Positions 55,143-63,268 of a DNA stretch of 64,000 nucleotides are shown here, piece by piece. Within the stretch, counting starts at the first letter, position 1; every line of letters starts with the position of its first letter. Origin of the DNA: Streptomyces sp. NBC_01446 (GTDB lineage: Bacteria; Actinomycetota; Actinomycetes; Streptomycetales; Streptomycetaceae); NCBI RefSeq assembly GCF_026340095.1, contig NZ_JAPEPO010000001.1:5170001-5234000 (forward strand). The letters are read 5' to 3'. The notes under the pieces were generated by a model, which was given only the letters and a program-made list of their open reading frames with translations, was not told where the DNA came from and did no database searches. The translations under genes and the position numbers were made by a program.

Positions 55143-56568
55143 TAGGACTCCGTTAGGTCGCTCTGGTTCTTGGGTTCTGGCTGGTGGTGGGTGTTCTGGG
55201 TAGGGGGCGGTGGCAGGTGGTGCAGGTCCCGGTCCAGCAGTTCAGCAGGTCTTGGATGACGTCCAGGATCTGGTAGAGGGTGAGTCCGCTGTATCGGCTT
55301 TTGGGGCCAGGCGCTGTTCGGTGAGGAACGCGTGGGCGGCGGTGACCAGGGTGACGTGGTGGTGCCAGCCCATCCAGGAGCGTCCCTCGAAGTGGTCCAG
55401 GCCGAGGCCGTGTTTGAGTTCCCGGTAGTCATGCTCGATGCGCCAGCGGATCTTGGCGAGGCGGACCAGTTCGGCCAGCGGGGTATCGGCGGGCAGGTTG
55501 GACAGCCAGTAGCCGGTGGGTGCTTCGGCTCCAGCGGGCCATTCGACCAGCAGCGTCACCTCGGGCAGGACACCGTCCCAGCTGTCTGGGTCTGCGGCGG
55601 CGGCCTGGGCGAGGCGGCGAGATTTGGTCCCGGCTGGCCGCACTCGCAGGGACAGGAAATGCGAGTGCATCGGTCCACGGGAGCCTGCCCGCCAGGTCAC
55701 CTCGGTGAAGGCCTGCCGACCGTGGCCGGCCGCGAGCGCGGCCACCGAGGACGGCTTGTCGCGGTAGCGGGGTTGGGGCTTGCGGCCGTTGCCCGACCAG
55801 GGCGGGGCAGTGGGCACCGCATCATGCGGATGGACGGTCACATCCGAGCGGACCGCCACCACGTAGCCGATGCTCCGACGCTCCAGCCCGTCGCGGAAGT
55901 CGGCGTTCTGCCCGTACCCGGCGTCGGCCACCAGCACCGGCGGAACGAGGCCCCATCCGGCCAGCTCATCGAGGGTGTCCAACGCCAGGCGCCACTTCTC
56001 CCGGTGCCCGATCTCCTCAGGGACCCCCGTCTTGCGCCGACGGACGGCATCGTCCGCCCACTCCTGGGGCACGAACAACCGCCACTGCAACGGACAGGAC
56101 GCGGTGTCGGAGACCGCATGCACACTCACCGCGACTTGGCAGTTGGCCTGCTTGCCCAACGCCCCGCAGTACTGAGGCGCGACGGCCACCGACATCTTCC
56201 CGTCCTTGGGGAACGACACGTCATCGACCGCCCAGGCGTCCGGGCCGATCTGCGGCACCATCCGCTCCGCAATGCGCCGCCGCACCAGCACCGGATCCCA
56301 GGTCGACTGGTTCACAAACTGCTGCAGGTTCTGCTCGTTGCCGTCCGGCAGCCGCTCCGCCATAGCCTGGATCGACTTGCGGCGCCCGTCCAGCATCAGA
56401 CCTCGCAGATAACAGTCGCCCTTGGCCCGCTGGTCCTTGCGCGGCACCGACGCGAACACGTCAGCCACGAATAACGCCAACTTGGCCCGAGCACGGTTCA
56501 CTTCATGTGCGTCCACCCCTCCAACATGCTCCCGAACACGACCGAGAGGAAGACGTAACGGAGTCCTA
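55143..56568 (-). mobile_element. IS701-family insertion sequence, 1426 bp
   Basis: The ends are inverted repeats: TAGGACTCCGTTAGGTC on the left and, read inward from the right, TAGGACTCCGTTACGTC, with one mismatch in 17. Both sides are flanked by CTAG (55139-55142 and 56569-56572), the type of 4-bp target reported for the IS701 family. One transposase gene fills most of it. The element looks complete. Confidence 0.88.
55242..56516 (-). CDS. IS701-family DDE transposase
   Basis: This 424-residue transposase carries the acidic residues of the DDE site in WAVDDVSFPKDGKMSVAV, VLVADAGYGQNADFRDGLE and the C-terminal RWRIEHDYRELKHGLGLDHFEGRSW, which provides the Glu. A stretch typical of IS701 enzymes, RRKSIQAMAERLPDGNEQNLQQFVNQSTWDP, lies near the N-terminus. 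Start ATG 56516 is used. The last 20 residues are Ser/Thr-rich and may be frame-altered, but all catalytic segments are present, so activity is plausible. Confidence 0.9.
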   Translation of the reverse strand: MDAHEVNRARAKLALFVADVFASVPRKDQRAKGDCYLRGLMLDGRRKSIQAMAERLPDGNEQNLQQFVNQSTWDPVLVRRRIAERMVPQIGPDAWAVDDVSFPKDGKMSVAVAPQYCGALGKQANCQVAVSVHAVSDTASCPLQWRLFVPQEWADDAVRRRKTGVPEEIGHREKWRLALDTLDELAGWGLVPPVLVADAGYGQNADFRDGLERRSIGYVVAVRSDVTVHPHDAVPTAPPWSGNGRKPQPRYRDKPSSVAALAAGHGRQAFTEVTWRAGSRGPMHSHFLSLRVRPAGTKSRRLAQAAAADPDSWDGVLPEVTLLVEWPAGAEAPTGYWLSNLPADTPLAELVRLAKIRWRIEHDYRELKHGLGLDHFEGRSWMGWHHHVTLVTAAHAFLTEQRLAPKADTADSPSTRSWTSSKTC

Positions 56569-56572
56569 CTAG
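56569..56572. repeat. CTAG shared between the two insertion sequences
   Basis: This single CTAG is both the right flank of the IS701-type element and the left flank of the IS1182-type element; no other base separates them. Confidence 0.75.
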
Positions 56573-56594
56573 AAGGCTCATGAAGATCTTGGGT

Positions 56595-56626
56595 TCTGGC
56601 CCTGCCGCGTCAGCGGCAGGGCCAGA
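56595..56626 (+). repeat. Left subterminal hairpin of the IS1182-type element
   Basis: TCTGGCCCTGCCGC and its exact complement surround the loop GTCA. It begins 22 bp inside the element and ends just before the transposase start, where it could block outside transcripts from being translated. Confidence 0.8.
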
Positions 56627-56634
56627 CTCGTCTT

Positions 56635-58221
56635 GTGGCGATGGGTGAGTGGGTCGGCGAGATGGTCGGGCCGGACGTGTGGGAGACCTGCCGGGAACTG
56701 ATCCCGGCCGGGAGTGTGTTCGCGTTCCTGGCCGAGCACCGGGGCGAGCTGTTCCCGGCGGCGATGTTCGCAGACATGTACCCGTCGGCGAACGGACGGC
56801 CGAGCATGCCGCCGCAGGTCCTGGCCGCCGCGATCACCTTGCAGGCCCTGCACGGGCTGTCGGACTTCGAGACAGTCCAGGAACTGCGGTGCGACCTGCG
56901 GTGGAAGGCCGGATGCGGGCTGGGCCTTCACGACACGGCCTTCGACCCGTCACTGCTGGCCTACTTCCGCCGCCGGCTGGCCCGTTCCGCGCGCCCGAAC
57001 CGTATTTTCGACGCCGTGCGCGAAGTCGTGAAGGCCACCGGCGTACTCAAGGGGAAGCACCGCAGGGCGCTGGACTCCACCGTGCTGGACGACGCGGTGG
57101 CCACCCAGGACACCGTCACCCAGATCATCGCCGCCGTCCGCGCGGTGATCCGCGAGGTCCCCGGCGCCGACACGGTCGCCGCCACGCAGTGCACCGCGCA
57201 CGACTACACCGACCCGGGCAAACCCCGCATCGCCTGGAACGACGAGCAGGCCCGCGCCAGGCTGGTCGACGCGCTGGTCACGGATGCCCTGCGGCTGCTG
57301 GGCCACCTGCCCGAACAGCAACTCGGCGAAAGGGCAGCCAACGCGGTGGGCATTTTGGCCCTGGTCGCCGGCCAGGACGTCGAGCCCGCCGAGGACTCCG
57401 ACGGCCGCGACGGCCGCTGGCGCATCACCCGGGGCACCGCCCCCGGACGGGTGGTCTCCACCGTTGATCCCGAAGCCCGGCACGTCCACAAGACCCGCAG
57501 CCACCAGCAGGACGGCTTCAAGGCCCACCTGGCCATCGAGCCCGAGACCGGCTTATACACCGCTGTCGCCCTGCGGCCCGGCTCGGGAGCCGAACACCAC
57601 GAGGCCGCCGTCGGCCTGGACCTGCTCGCCGACGAGGACAACCCGCTGGACGTCTTCGGCGACACCGCCTACTCCACCGGCGACGCCCGCCAGACCCTCC
57701 ACGAGGCCGGGCACCGGCTGTTCCTCAAACCCGCCCCGCTGAGGCCCGCCGTCCCCGGCGGCTTCACCCTCGACGACTTCGCCATCAACACCAAAACCGC
57801 CATCGTGACCTGCCCGGCCGGACACACCGTGGCCCTGTCCGACCCCGGCGGGCAGCACCACCAACGCAAAGCCTCTTTCGGGAACTTATGCACCGGATGC
57901 CACCTACGCGAGCGGTGCACCAAAGCCAGGGCCGGACGCATCCTGACCATCCGGCCTCACCACGACCACCAGACCGCCGCGCGCCGCCAGGCCGCCACCG
58001 ACCCCGGCTGGCAGGCCGACTACCGCCGCTGGCGGCCACCAGTCGAACGCGCCGTCGCCTGGCTCGTCCACCACGGCAACAGGCGCCTGCGCTACCGCGG
58101 CACCATCAACAACAACACCTGGCTCCACACCCGAGCCGCCGCCCTCAACCTCCGCCGGCTGATCAACCTCGGACTCACCCACACCAGTGGGATCTGGCAC
58201 CTCGCACCGGCCGGTACATGA
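56635..58221 (+). CDS. IS1182-family DDE transposase
   Basis: This 528-residue transposase has an N-terminal DUF772-like helical part (MFADMYPSANGRPSMPPQVLAAAITLQALHGLSDFE) and a DDE catalytic domain with Asp in RALDSTVLDDAVATQD, Asp in DVFGDTAYSTGDARQTL, and Glu near VERAVAWLVHHGNRRLRYRG. A zinc-like CTGCHLRERC segment (around residue 422-431) is common in the family. GTG 56635 is the first start; ATG 56641 is two codons later. The open frame is full length without interruptions. Confidence 0.9.
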   Translation: MAMGEWVGEMVGPDVWETCRELIPAGSVFAFLAEHRGELFPAAMFADMYPSANGRPSMPPQVLAAAITLQALHGLSDFETVQELRCDLRWKAGCGLGLHDTAFDPSLLAYFRRRLARSARPNRIFDAVREVVKATGVLKGKHRRALDSTVLDDAVATQDTVTQIIAAVRAVIREVPGADTVAATQCTAHDYTDPGKPRIAWNDEQARARLVDALVTDALRLLGHLPEQQLGERAANAVGILALVAGQDVEPAEDSDGRDGRWRITRGTAPGRVVSTVDPEARHVHKTRSHQQDGFKAHLAIEPETGLYTAVALRPGSGAEHHEAAVGLDLLADEDNPLDVFGDTAYSTGDARQTLHEAGHRLFLKPAPLRPAVPGGFTLDDFAINTKTAIVTCPAGHTVALSDPGGQHHQRKASFGNLCTGCHLRERCTKARAGRILTIRPHHDHQTAARRQAATDPGWQADYRRWRPPVERAVAWLVHHGNRRLRYRGTINNNTWLHTRAAALNLRRLINLGLTHTSGIWHLAPAGT

Positions 58222-58226
58222 CCGCA

Positions 58227-58258
58227 GGGGCTGTCCGGCCTGACGGCCGGACAGCCCC
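58227..58258 (+). repeat. Right subterminal hairpin of the IS1182-type element
   Basis: GGGGCTGTCCGGCC and its exact complement surround the loop TGAC. It ends 23 bp inside the right end, mirrors the left hairpin in geometry but not in sequence, and follows the transposase stop by 5 bp, so it may be its terminator. Confidence 0.8.
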
Positions 58259-58281
58259 TCACCAAGATCTTCATCGGCCTT

Positions 58282-59262
58282 CTAGGGGAGCGCCGCCCCC
58301 CGAGCCGTCACCCACAGCTCGTACCACTCCTCGTGGGTGAGTTCGGGGTCGCGGCGGGCGGCGTCGCGGCAGGCTCGGATGCGGGTGGGGTTCGCCGTGC
58401 CGATGACCGGGGCGATGCGGGCCGGGTGGCGCTGGAGCCACCACAGGATGATCGTCTCCGGGGTGGTGTGCTTCTTCTCGGCCAGGGCCGTGACCAGCTG
58501 GGCCGTGGCGTATTCCGCGGGGGTCGCCTCGCGGCCCGTGTAGCTGCCCTGGGCGAGCGGGCCCCACGCCTGGAGGCGGATCCCGTGGGTGGCGCAGTGT
58601 TCCAGGGTGCCGAGCGGGAAGCCGTTCGTGGCGGCCTCGGGCGTGTTCACCAGGACCCCGGCCTCCACCCAGTCCCGGCTCTTCAGGCTCATCTCCAGCT
58701 GGTTGGCGACGAGCGGGAAGTCCAGGTGGGACTGGAGGTGGGCGATCTGGTGGGCGCTCATGTTGGAGACGCCGAAGCTCCTGACGAGGCCCTGCTCCTG
58801 GAGCGAGGTGAGGGCCTTGGCCACTTCGCTCGGGTCAGCCAGCGGGTCGGGGCGGTGCAGGAGCAGGACGTCGACGTGGTCGGTCTGCAGCCGGGTCAGG
58901 CTCTCCTCGACGCACCGCGCGATGCGGGCACCGCTCAGGTCGTACACCCCGGGGCGGTCGCCGTCGGCGAGGCGGATCCCGCACTTGGTCTGTACGGTGA
59001 TGCGCTCGCGCAGCCCGGGCGTCCGGGCGAGCACCTCGCCGAACACGGCCTCGGCCTTGCCGTCGCGGTAGATGTCGGCGTGGTCGAACGCGGTGATGCC
59101 GCTGTCGAGGGCCGCCTGCACGGCGGCCTCGGCGGCGTCGATGTCGGCGGCCTTGTAGGGCGCGGAGTCCCAACTCCCGCCCAGCCCCATGCATCCGTAG
59201 ATCAGCCGGTCCTGGTCGGTGTGCGCGTGCGGGCGCGCGTGCGCGTGCGGTGTCGTGGTCAC
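58282..59262 (-). CDS. Aldo/keto reductase
   Basis: This 326-residue NADPH-dependent oxidoreductase has the AKR tetrad: Asp and Tyr in FDHADIYRDGKAE, Lys in VQTKCGI and His in VLLLHRPDPL. The segment GVSNMSAHQIAHLQ and the phosphate-binding VIGTANPTRIRACRDA are standard. It resembles the YdhF-type group. GTG 59262 is used; ribosome-site support is weak. Its stop codon TAG lies within the CTAG that flanks the IS1182-type element, so the insertion ends exactly at the last codon and the gene is intact. Substrate is unknown. Confidence 0.85.
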   Translation of the reverse strand: MTTTPHAHARPHAHTDQDRLIYGCMGLGGSWDSAPYKAADIDAAEAAVQAALDSGITAFDHADIYRDGKAEAVFGEVLARTPGLRERITVQTKCGIRLADGDRPGVYDLSGARIARCVEESLTRLQTDHVDVLLLHRPDPLADPSEVAKALTSLQEQGLVRSFGVSNMSAHQIAHLQSHLDFPLVANQLEMSLKSRDWVEAGVLVNTPEAATNGFPLGTLEHCATHGIRLQAWGPLAQGSYTGREATPAEYATAQLVTALAEKKHTTPETIILWWLQRHPARIAPVIGTANPTRIRACRDAARRDPELTHEEWYELWVTARGAALP

Positions 59263-59284
59263 CTCGGCAGCGTAGGCCCCGCCG

Positions 59285-59764
59285 TCACGGCTTGGGGATG
59301 TCGAAGTAGCGGTTGAGGCCCGCGGCGAGCGCGACATCGCCGGTGATCTTGACCTTGCGCATCATGAACATCGTGACGGGGCTCTGACTGCCCGAGACCA
59401 GCTTCAGGAAGTCCGCGTCGCCCAAGGCGAGCGTGACGCGCGGCGTGGCGTCCGAGCGGCCCTCGGTGACCGTGCACGTCCCGTCCGCGATCGCCGCCTC
59501 GTACACGGCCTCCGCCTGGTCCCCGGCGCTCGTGACCTTCCAGCGGATGACCGCCTGGAGCGAGCCGGCGGCGTCCGGCTTGAACTGCCGCTCCATGCGC
59601 GCGAAGACCTCTTCGAGGATGCGGGCCCGCAGCTCGCCGTCCTGCGCGATCCGGTCGATCTCCTTGGCGGACAGGCCCTTCACGATCTTCGCGAACTGCT
59701 CGGGCGTGACCGCCGAGAAATCGAGTCCGGCAATCCCGTCGCGCGTGCTTGCGCCCTCGCCCAT
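59285..59764 (-). CDS. SCP2 sterol-transfer-domain protein
   Basis: This 159-residue protein has the SCP2 lipid-binding fold over residues 45-155: GSLQAVIRWKVTS, ADGTCTVTEGRSDATPRVTLALGDADFLKLVSG and KVKITGDVALAAGLNRYFDI are the family segments. An extra 40-residue helical N-terminus precedes it. ATG 59764 has GGAGGG upstream. It would carry acyl chains or sterol-like lipids. It is divergent from a TetR regulator gene with 86 bp between starts and two TTAC/GTAA dyads there, so it is probably repressed by that regulator. Confidence 0.85.
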   Translation of the reverse strand: MGEGASTRDGIAGLDFSAVTPEQFAKIVKGLSAKEIDRIAQDGELRARILEEVFARMERQFKPDAAGSLQAVIRWKVTSAGDQAEAVYEAAIADGTCTVTEGRSDATPRVTLALGDADFLKLVSGSQSPVTMFMMRKVKITGDVALAAGLNRYFDIPKP

Positions 59765-59788
59765 GGAACCCTCCGTGTGCCGAAGCTG

Positions 59789-59820
59789 CTTACCATTCAG
59801 TAAACTTACCAATCGGTAAG
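59789..59820. promoter_or_regulatory. Paired TetR-type operators
   Basis: CTTACCAATCGGTAAG (59805-59820) is a perfect palindrome with a 4-base centre, and the adjoining TTAC-CATTCA-GTAA (59790-59803) is a second dyad. They lie between the SCP2 and TetR genes and probably control both. Confidence 0.75.
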
Positions 59821-59850
59821 GTTACGGCCGGGGCAGATGGGCTGACAAGC

Positions 59851-60576
59851 GTGACGGGTATAACGGGCGATCCGGCAGAAGGCCACGGGGGGATCGGGGA
59901 GCCTTCCGGGGCGCGGGGTGGCGGACCGGGTGCCCCCGCCGGCCGGCGGCGCCGTGTCCCGCGCCGCGAGCGCGAGCAGCAGATGATCGACGTCGCCGTG
60001 CGGGTCTTCGCCAAGCGCGGGTACCACGCTGCGTCCGTCGACGAGATCGCCGAACTCGCGGGCGTTTCCAAGCCGATGGTCTATCTCTACCTCGACTCCA
60101 AGGAAGGGCTGTTCCTGGCGTGCTTGCGCCGGGAGTCAAACCGGCTCGTCGCCGCGTTCCAGGGGGCGGCGCGGGCGGGCGGCGAGCCCGAGGAGCGGCT
60201 CTACGCAGGCCTCGCCGCGTTCTTCGCGTTCGTCGCCGGACACCGTGACTCCTGGGTCGTCCTGCACCGTCAGGCCTCCGAGCTCAGCGCCGCCATCGCC
60301 ACCGCGGTTGCCGAGGCGCGCCGGGCCGTCATGGCCGAGGTCGCGGGCCTGGTAGGGGACGGCATCGCGGACAGCGGACGGGGGACCCTGCTCGACGCCG
60401 ATGACGCCGACTTCGTGGCCCACGCGCTCGTCGGCGCCGCGGACGCGCTCACCGACTGGATGGAGCGCCACCCGGGCCAGGCGCCGGACGGGATCGCGCT
60501 GCGGCTGATGAACATGGTGTGGGTGGGGATGCGGCACGTCCTCGACGGTGAGATCTGGACCCCGCGCGCCGCCTGA
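59851..60576 (+). CDS. TetR-family regulator of a lipid locus
   Basis: This 241-residue regulator has an unusually long 45-residue Gly/Arg-rich N-terminus before the TetR HTH (MIDVAVRVFAKRGYHAASVDEIAELAGVSKPMVYLYLDSKEGLF). The remaining 150 residues form the effector-binding helices. GTG 59851 is used because the frame before it lacks start codons of better quality; a later start near ERE-QQMIDVAV would trim the leader. The dyads at 59789-59820 and 60637-60650 fit binding at its own promoter and at that of the acyl-CoA synthetase, so the inducer may be a fatty acid or acyl-CoA. Confidence 0.85.
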   Translation: MTGITGDPAEGHGGIGEPSGARGGGPGAPAGRRRRVPRREREQQMIDVAVRVFAKRGYHAASVDEIAELAGVSKPMVYLYLDSKEGLFLACLRRESNRLVAAFQGAARAGGEPEERLYAGLAAFFAFVAGHRDSWVVLHRQASELSAAIATAVAEARRAVMAEVAGLVGDGIADSGRGTLLDADDADFVAHALVGAADALTDWMERHPGQAPDGIALRLMNMVWVGMRHVLDGEIWTPRAA

Positions 60577-60636
60577 CCGTGCGGGATCCCTCGCCCGCCC
60601 GCGCCGTTCGGTCGCGTCGGCACCATTGAATTTCCG

Positions 60637-60650
60637 TTACGCGTGAGTAA
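60637..60650. promoter_or_regulatory. TTAC-N6-GTAA dyad upstream of the acyl-CoA synthetase
   Basis: TTACGCGTGAGTAA has the same half-sites and spacing as one dyad between the SCP2 and TetR genes. It lies 80 bp upstream of the synthetase start. Confidence 0.55.
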
Positions 60651-60730
60651 GTTGACGGCCGAGTAAGTCTGTAAGTCTGCGTGGGACGAGCGAGACGCAG
60701 GGATCACGTCAGCCGCGACCTGGAGCCGTC

Positions 60731-62674
60731 ATGGGCGTACGCAAGGATCTTCAACGGGCACAGAAGCGCAGCGACTTGACGGGCCGGGTCACCGTCGAGA
60801 CCGTCAAGGACGAGCACGGAACCGTGCGCGAGGTGCGCACGGCCGGCCTCGCCGCGGACCCCGGCGGGAACACGCCCGCCGACATCCCCTTCACGAACGC
60901 CGCCGAGGCGCCCGACGCCGTGGTCCTGCGGCGCAAGGAGGGCGAGCACTGGCGTCCCGTCACGGCGGCGGCCTTCGCGCGTGAGGTGACCGCGGCGGCC
61001 AGGGGACTGATCGCGGGAGGCCTCGAACCCGGCGGGCGCGTCGCCCTCATGTCCCGTACGCGCTACGAGTGGACCGTCCTCGACTTCGCCATCTGGGCGG
61101 CCGGCGGGCAGACCGTACCCGTCTACGCCACCTCGTCGGCCGAACAGATCGAGTGGATCGTCCGGGACTCCGGCGCGCGCCATCTGATCACCGAGACACC
61201 CGAGAACACGGCGACCGCGCGGGCCGCGCTCGCCGCGCTGCCCGAGGAGGAGCGGCCGCGCTGCTGGGAGCTGGACGCGGGCGCCGTACTCGAACTCGCC
61301 ACCCTGGGGCGGGAGGTGGACGACGACGAGGTGACCAAGCGGCGCACCGCCCTCACCCCCGACACCGTCGCGACCGTCTGCTACACCTCCGGGACCACCG
61401 GGAAGCCGAAGGGCTGCGTCCTCACCCACGCCAATCTGCACACCGAGGCCGCGAACACGGCGGAGCTGCTGCACCCCGTCTTCAAGGAGGTGACCGGACA
61501 GGTCGCCTCGACGCTGCTGTTCCTTCCCCTGGCGCACATCCTCGGACGCACCATCCAGATCTCCTGCATGCTCGCCCGTATCGAACTGGGCCACTGCCCC
61601 GGCATCAAGCCCGACGAGCTGCGGCCCCAACTGCGCTCGTTCCGCCCGACGTTCGTCGTCGGGGTGCCGTACCTCTTCGAGAAGATCCACGACACGGGCC
61701 GGGCCACCGCGGAGAAACTCGGCCGCGGTGCGTCGTTCGACCGGGCCGATCGGATCGCGGTGAACTACGGCGAGGCACACCTGGCCCGCTTCCTCGGCCG
61801 CGGCAGGGATCCCCGTGGCGGCAAGGGCCCGTCCCTCGGTCTCAGGACCGCTCGCGGCCTCTACGACCTGCTGGTGTTCCGCCGCGTGCGCAAGGAGCTC
61901 GGCGGGCGGCTGCGCTACGCGATCAGCGGCGGCTCCCCCCTCGACCGGCGCCTCAGCCTCTTCTTCTACGCCGCCGGGATCCTCATCTACGAGGGGTACG
62001 GCCTGACCGAGACCAGCGCCGCCGCCACGATCACACCGCCGCTCGCCCCGCGTCCCGGGACGGTCGGCCTCCCCGTGCCGGGCACGGCCGTCCGGATCGC
62101 CGACGACGGGGAGGTGCTCGTCAAGGGCGGCATCGTGTTCGGCGGATACCGGAACAACCCCGAGGCGACGGCGGAGGTGCTCGACGGCGGCTGGTTCGCC
62201 ACCGGTGACCTGGGGGCCCTCGACGAGGACGGCTATCTCACCATCACCGGCCGCAAGAAGGACATCATCGTCACCTCCGGAGGCAAGAACGTCTCGCCGG
62301 CCGTCCTGGAGGACCGGCTGCGCAGCCGCCCGCCGGTCGGCCAGTGCATCGTCGTGGGCGACAACCGTTCCTACATCGGCGCGCTGATCACGCTGGAGCC
62401 GGAGGCGGTCGCGCACTGGCTGTCCGTACGGAAGATGCCCGCCGACACCCCGATGGCCGACGTCGTCCGTGACCCGCGGATGATCGCGGCGGTGCAGCAG
62501 GCCGTCGACTATGCGAACGAGGCGGTCTCGCGGGCTGAGTCCATACGTAGATTCGCCCTGGTGGAAGGCGAGTTCACCGAGGACAACGGGCTGCTCACCC
62601 CCTCGTTGAAGGTCAAGCGGCATGCGGTCGCGGCCGCGTACGAGCGGGAGATCGAGGACCTCTACCGGGGCTGA
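60731..62674 (+). CDS. fadD: Long-chain fatty-acid-CoA ligase (FadD type)
   Basis: This 647-residue AMP-forming enzyme activates fatty acids to acyl-CoA. The adenylate motifs are CYTSGTTGKPKGCVLTHANL, YEGYGLTETSAAATITPP, the hinge-region FATGDLGALDEDGYLTITGRKKDIIVTSGGKNVSP, and the final catalytic Lys in LTPSLKVKRHAVAAAYE. The start ATG 60731 has TGGAGCC upstream, and the N-terminus is hydrophilic. A TTAC-N6-GTAA dyad precedes it, shared with the TetR/SCP2 promoter region. The 3' end overlaps the end of the inferred ancestral frame of a TetR gene on the opposite strand. Confidence 0.92.
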   Translation: MGVRKDLQRAQKRSDLTGRVTVETVKDEHGTVREVRTAGLAADPGGNTPADIPFTNAAEAPDAVVLRRKEGEHWRPVTAAAFAREVTAAARGLIAGGLEPGGRVALMSRTRYEWTVLDFAIWAAGGQTVPVYATSSAEQIEWIVRDSGARHLITETPENTATARAALAALPEEERPRCWELDAGAVLELATLGREVDDDEVTKRRTALTPDTVATVCYTSGTTGKPKGCVLTHANLHTEAANTAELLHPVFKEVTGQVASTLLFLPLAHILGRTIQISCMLARIELGHCPGIKPDELRPQLRSFRPTFVVGVPYLFEKIHDTGRATAEKLGRGASFDRADRIAVNYGEAHLARFLGRGRDPRGGKGPSLGLRTARGLYDLLVFRRVRKELGGRLRYAISGGSPLDRRLSLFFYAAGILIYEGYGLTETSAAATITPPLAPRPGTVGLPVPGTAVRIADDGEVLVKGGIVFGGYRNNPEATAEVLDGGWFATGDLGALDEDGYLTITGRKKDIIVTSGGKNVSPAVLEDRLRSRPPVGQCIVVGDNRSYIGALITLEPEAVAHWLSVRKMPADTPMADVVRDPRMIAAVQQAVDYANEAVSRAESIRRFALVEGEFTEDNGLLTPSLKVKRHAVAAAYEREIEDLYRG

Positions 62675-63268
62675 CCGCCCGCCGCCGGAACCGGCATCGA
62701 CGCCGGGGCCGCGATCGGGGTCCGGTGCGGGGCTGCTGCGGGCGGCTGCGGGCGGCAGGCCGTGGGCGAAGAGCGCGGCGAGTTCGGCGGGCGTGGCGCC
62801 CAAGCGCTCGCCGGCCAGGTCCCACAGGTCCAGCCAGCCGCGCCGGACCCGCGCGGCGAACGCGTCCTGGCCCGGCGACGCGGCCGTGGCGGCGGCCTGG
62901 AGCAGCATGAGGGTGACGTCCCGGTCGACGCGCAGCTCCGCGTGCGCCCGGACCCTTCCCTCCAGGGTCGCGGGCGCCTCGCCCAGGGCCTGTTCGAGAC
63001 GCTGGAAGCAGCGGTCGGTGGCCGCCTCGAACAGGGCGTGCTTGGTCGGGAAGAACCGGAACAGGTACGGCTGCGACACCCCGGCCCGCCGTGCGATCGC
63101 CTCCGTCGACGTGCCGTGGTACCCGCGCCCGGCGAACTCGACGAACGCGGCCAGCACGACGGCCTCCCGCCGCTCGCCGGCGCTCAGCCGCATCGCGTGC
63201 TGGTGGAGTGCATCCGGGGTCTCCTCGTGGGTCGGTTCAGCGCTGGACGGCGTCTCCCTTGGACACAT
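62662..63268 (-). pseudogene. Frameshifted TetR-family regulator
   Basis: The frame beginning at ATG 63268 (or ATG 63193) encodes a TetR HTH (AVVLAAFVEFAGRGYHGTSTEAIARRAGVSQPYLFRFFPTKHALFE) and most of the helical effector domain up to FAHGL at 62756. It then has no stop and runs 650 more codons antisense to fadD. Just after FAHGL the 10-bp unit CTGCGGGCGG (plus-strand reading) stands twice in tandem at about 62735-62754. Removing one copy restores a frame that ends in TAG at 62662, for a protein of about 198 residues, normal for TetR. This points to a slippage mutation, though assembly error is possible. Confidence 0.7.

Larger units (their letters stand above)
56573..58281 (+). mobile_element. 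IS1182-family insertion sequence, 1709 bp
   Basis: The ends form inverted repeats matching at 18 of 20 positions: AAGGCTCATGAAGATCTTGG on the left and, read inward from the right, AAGGCCGATGAAGATCTTGG. CTAG flanks both sides (56569-56572 and 58282-58285). Perfect 14-bp hairpins lie 22-23 bp inside each end. One full-length transposase gene is present. Confidence 0.87.

Noticed and set aside
55139-58285. The two IS elements as a composite transposon
   Set aside because: The elements are of different families, abut at one CTAG and carry no cargo between them.
60704-63268. An 854-codon protein with an N-terminal TetR domain
   Set aside because: Only the first 170 or so codons are TetR-like; the rest is antisense to a complete acyl-CoA ligase. 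A frameshift in the TetR gene explains it better.
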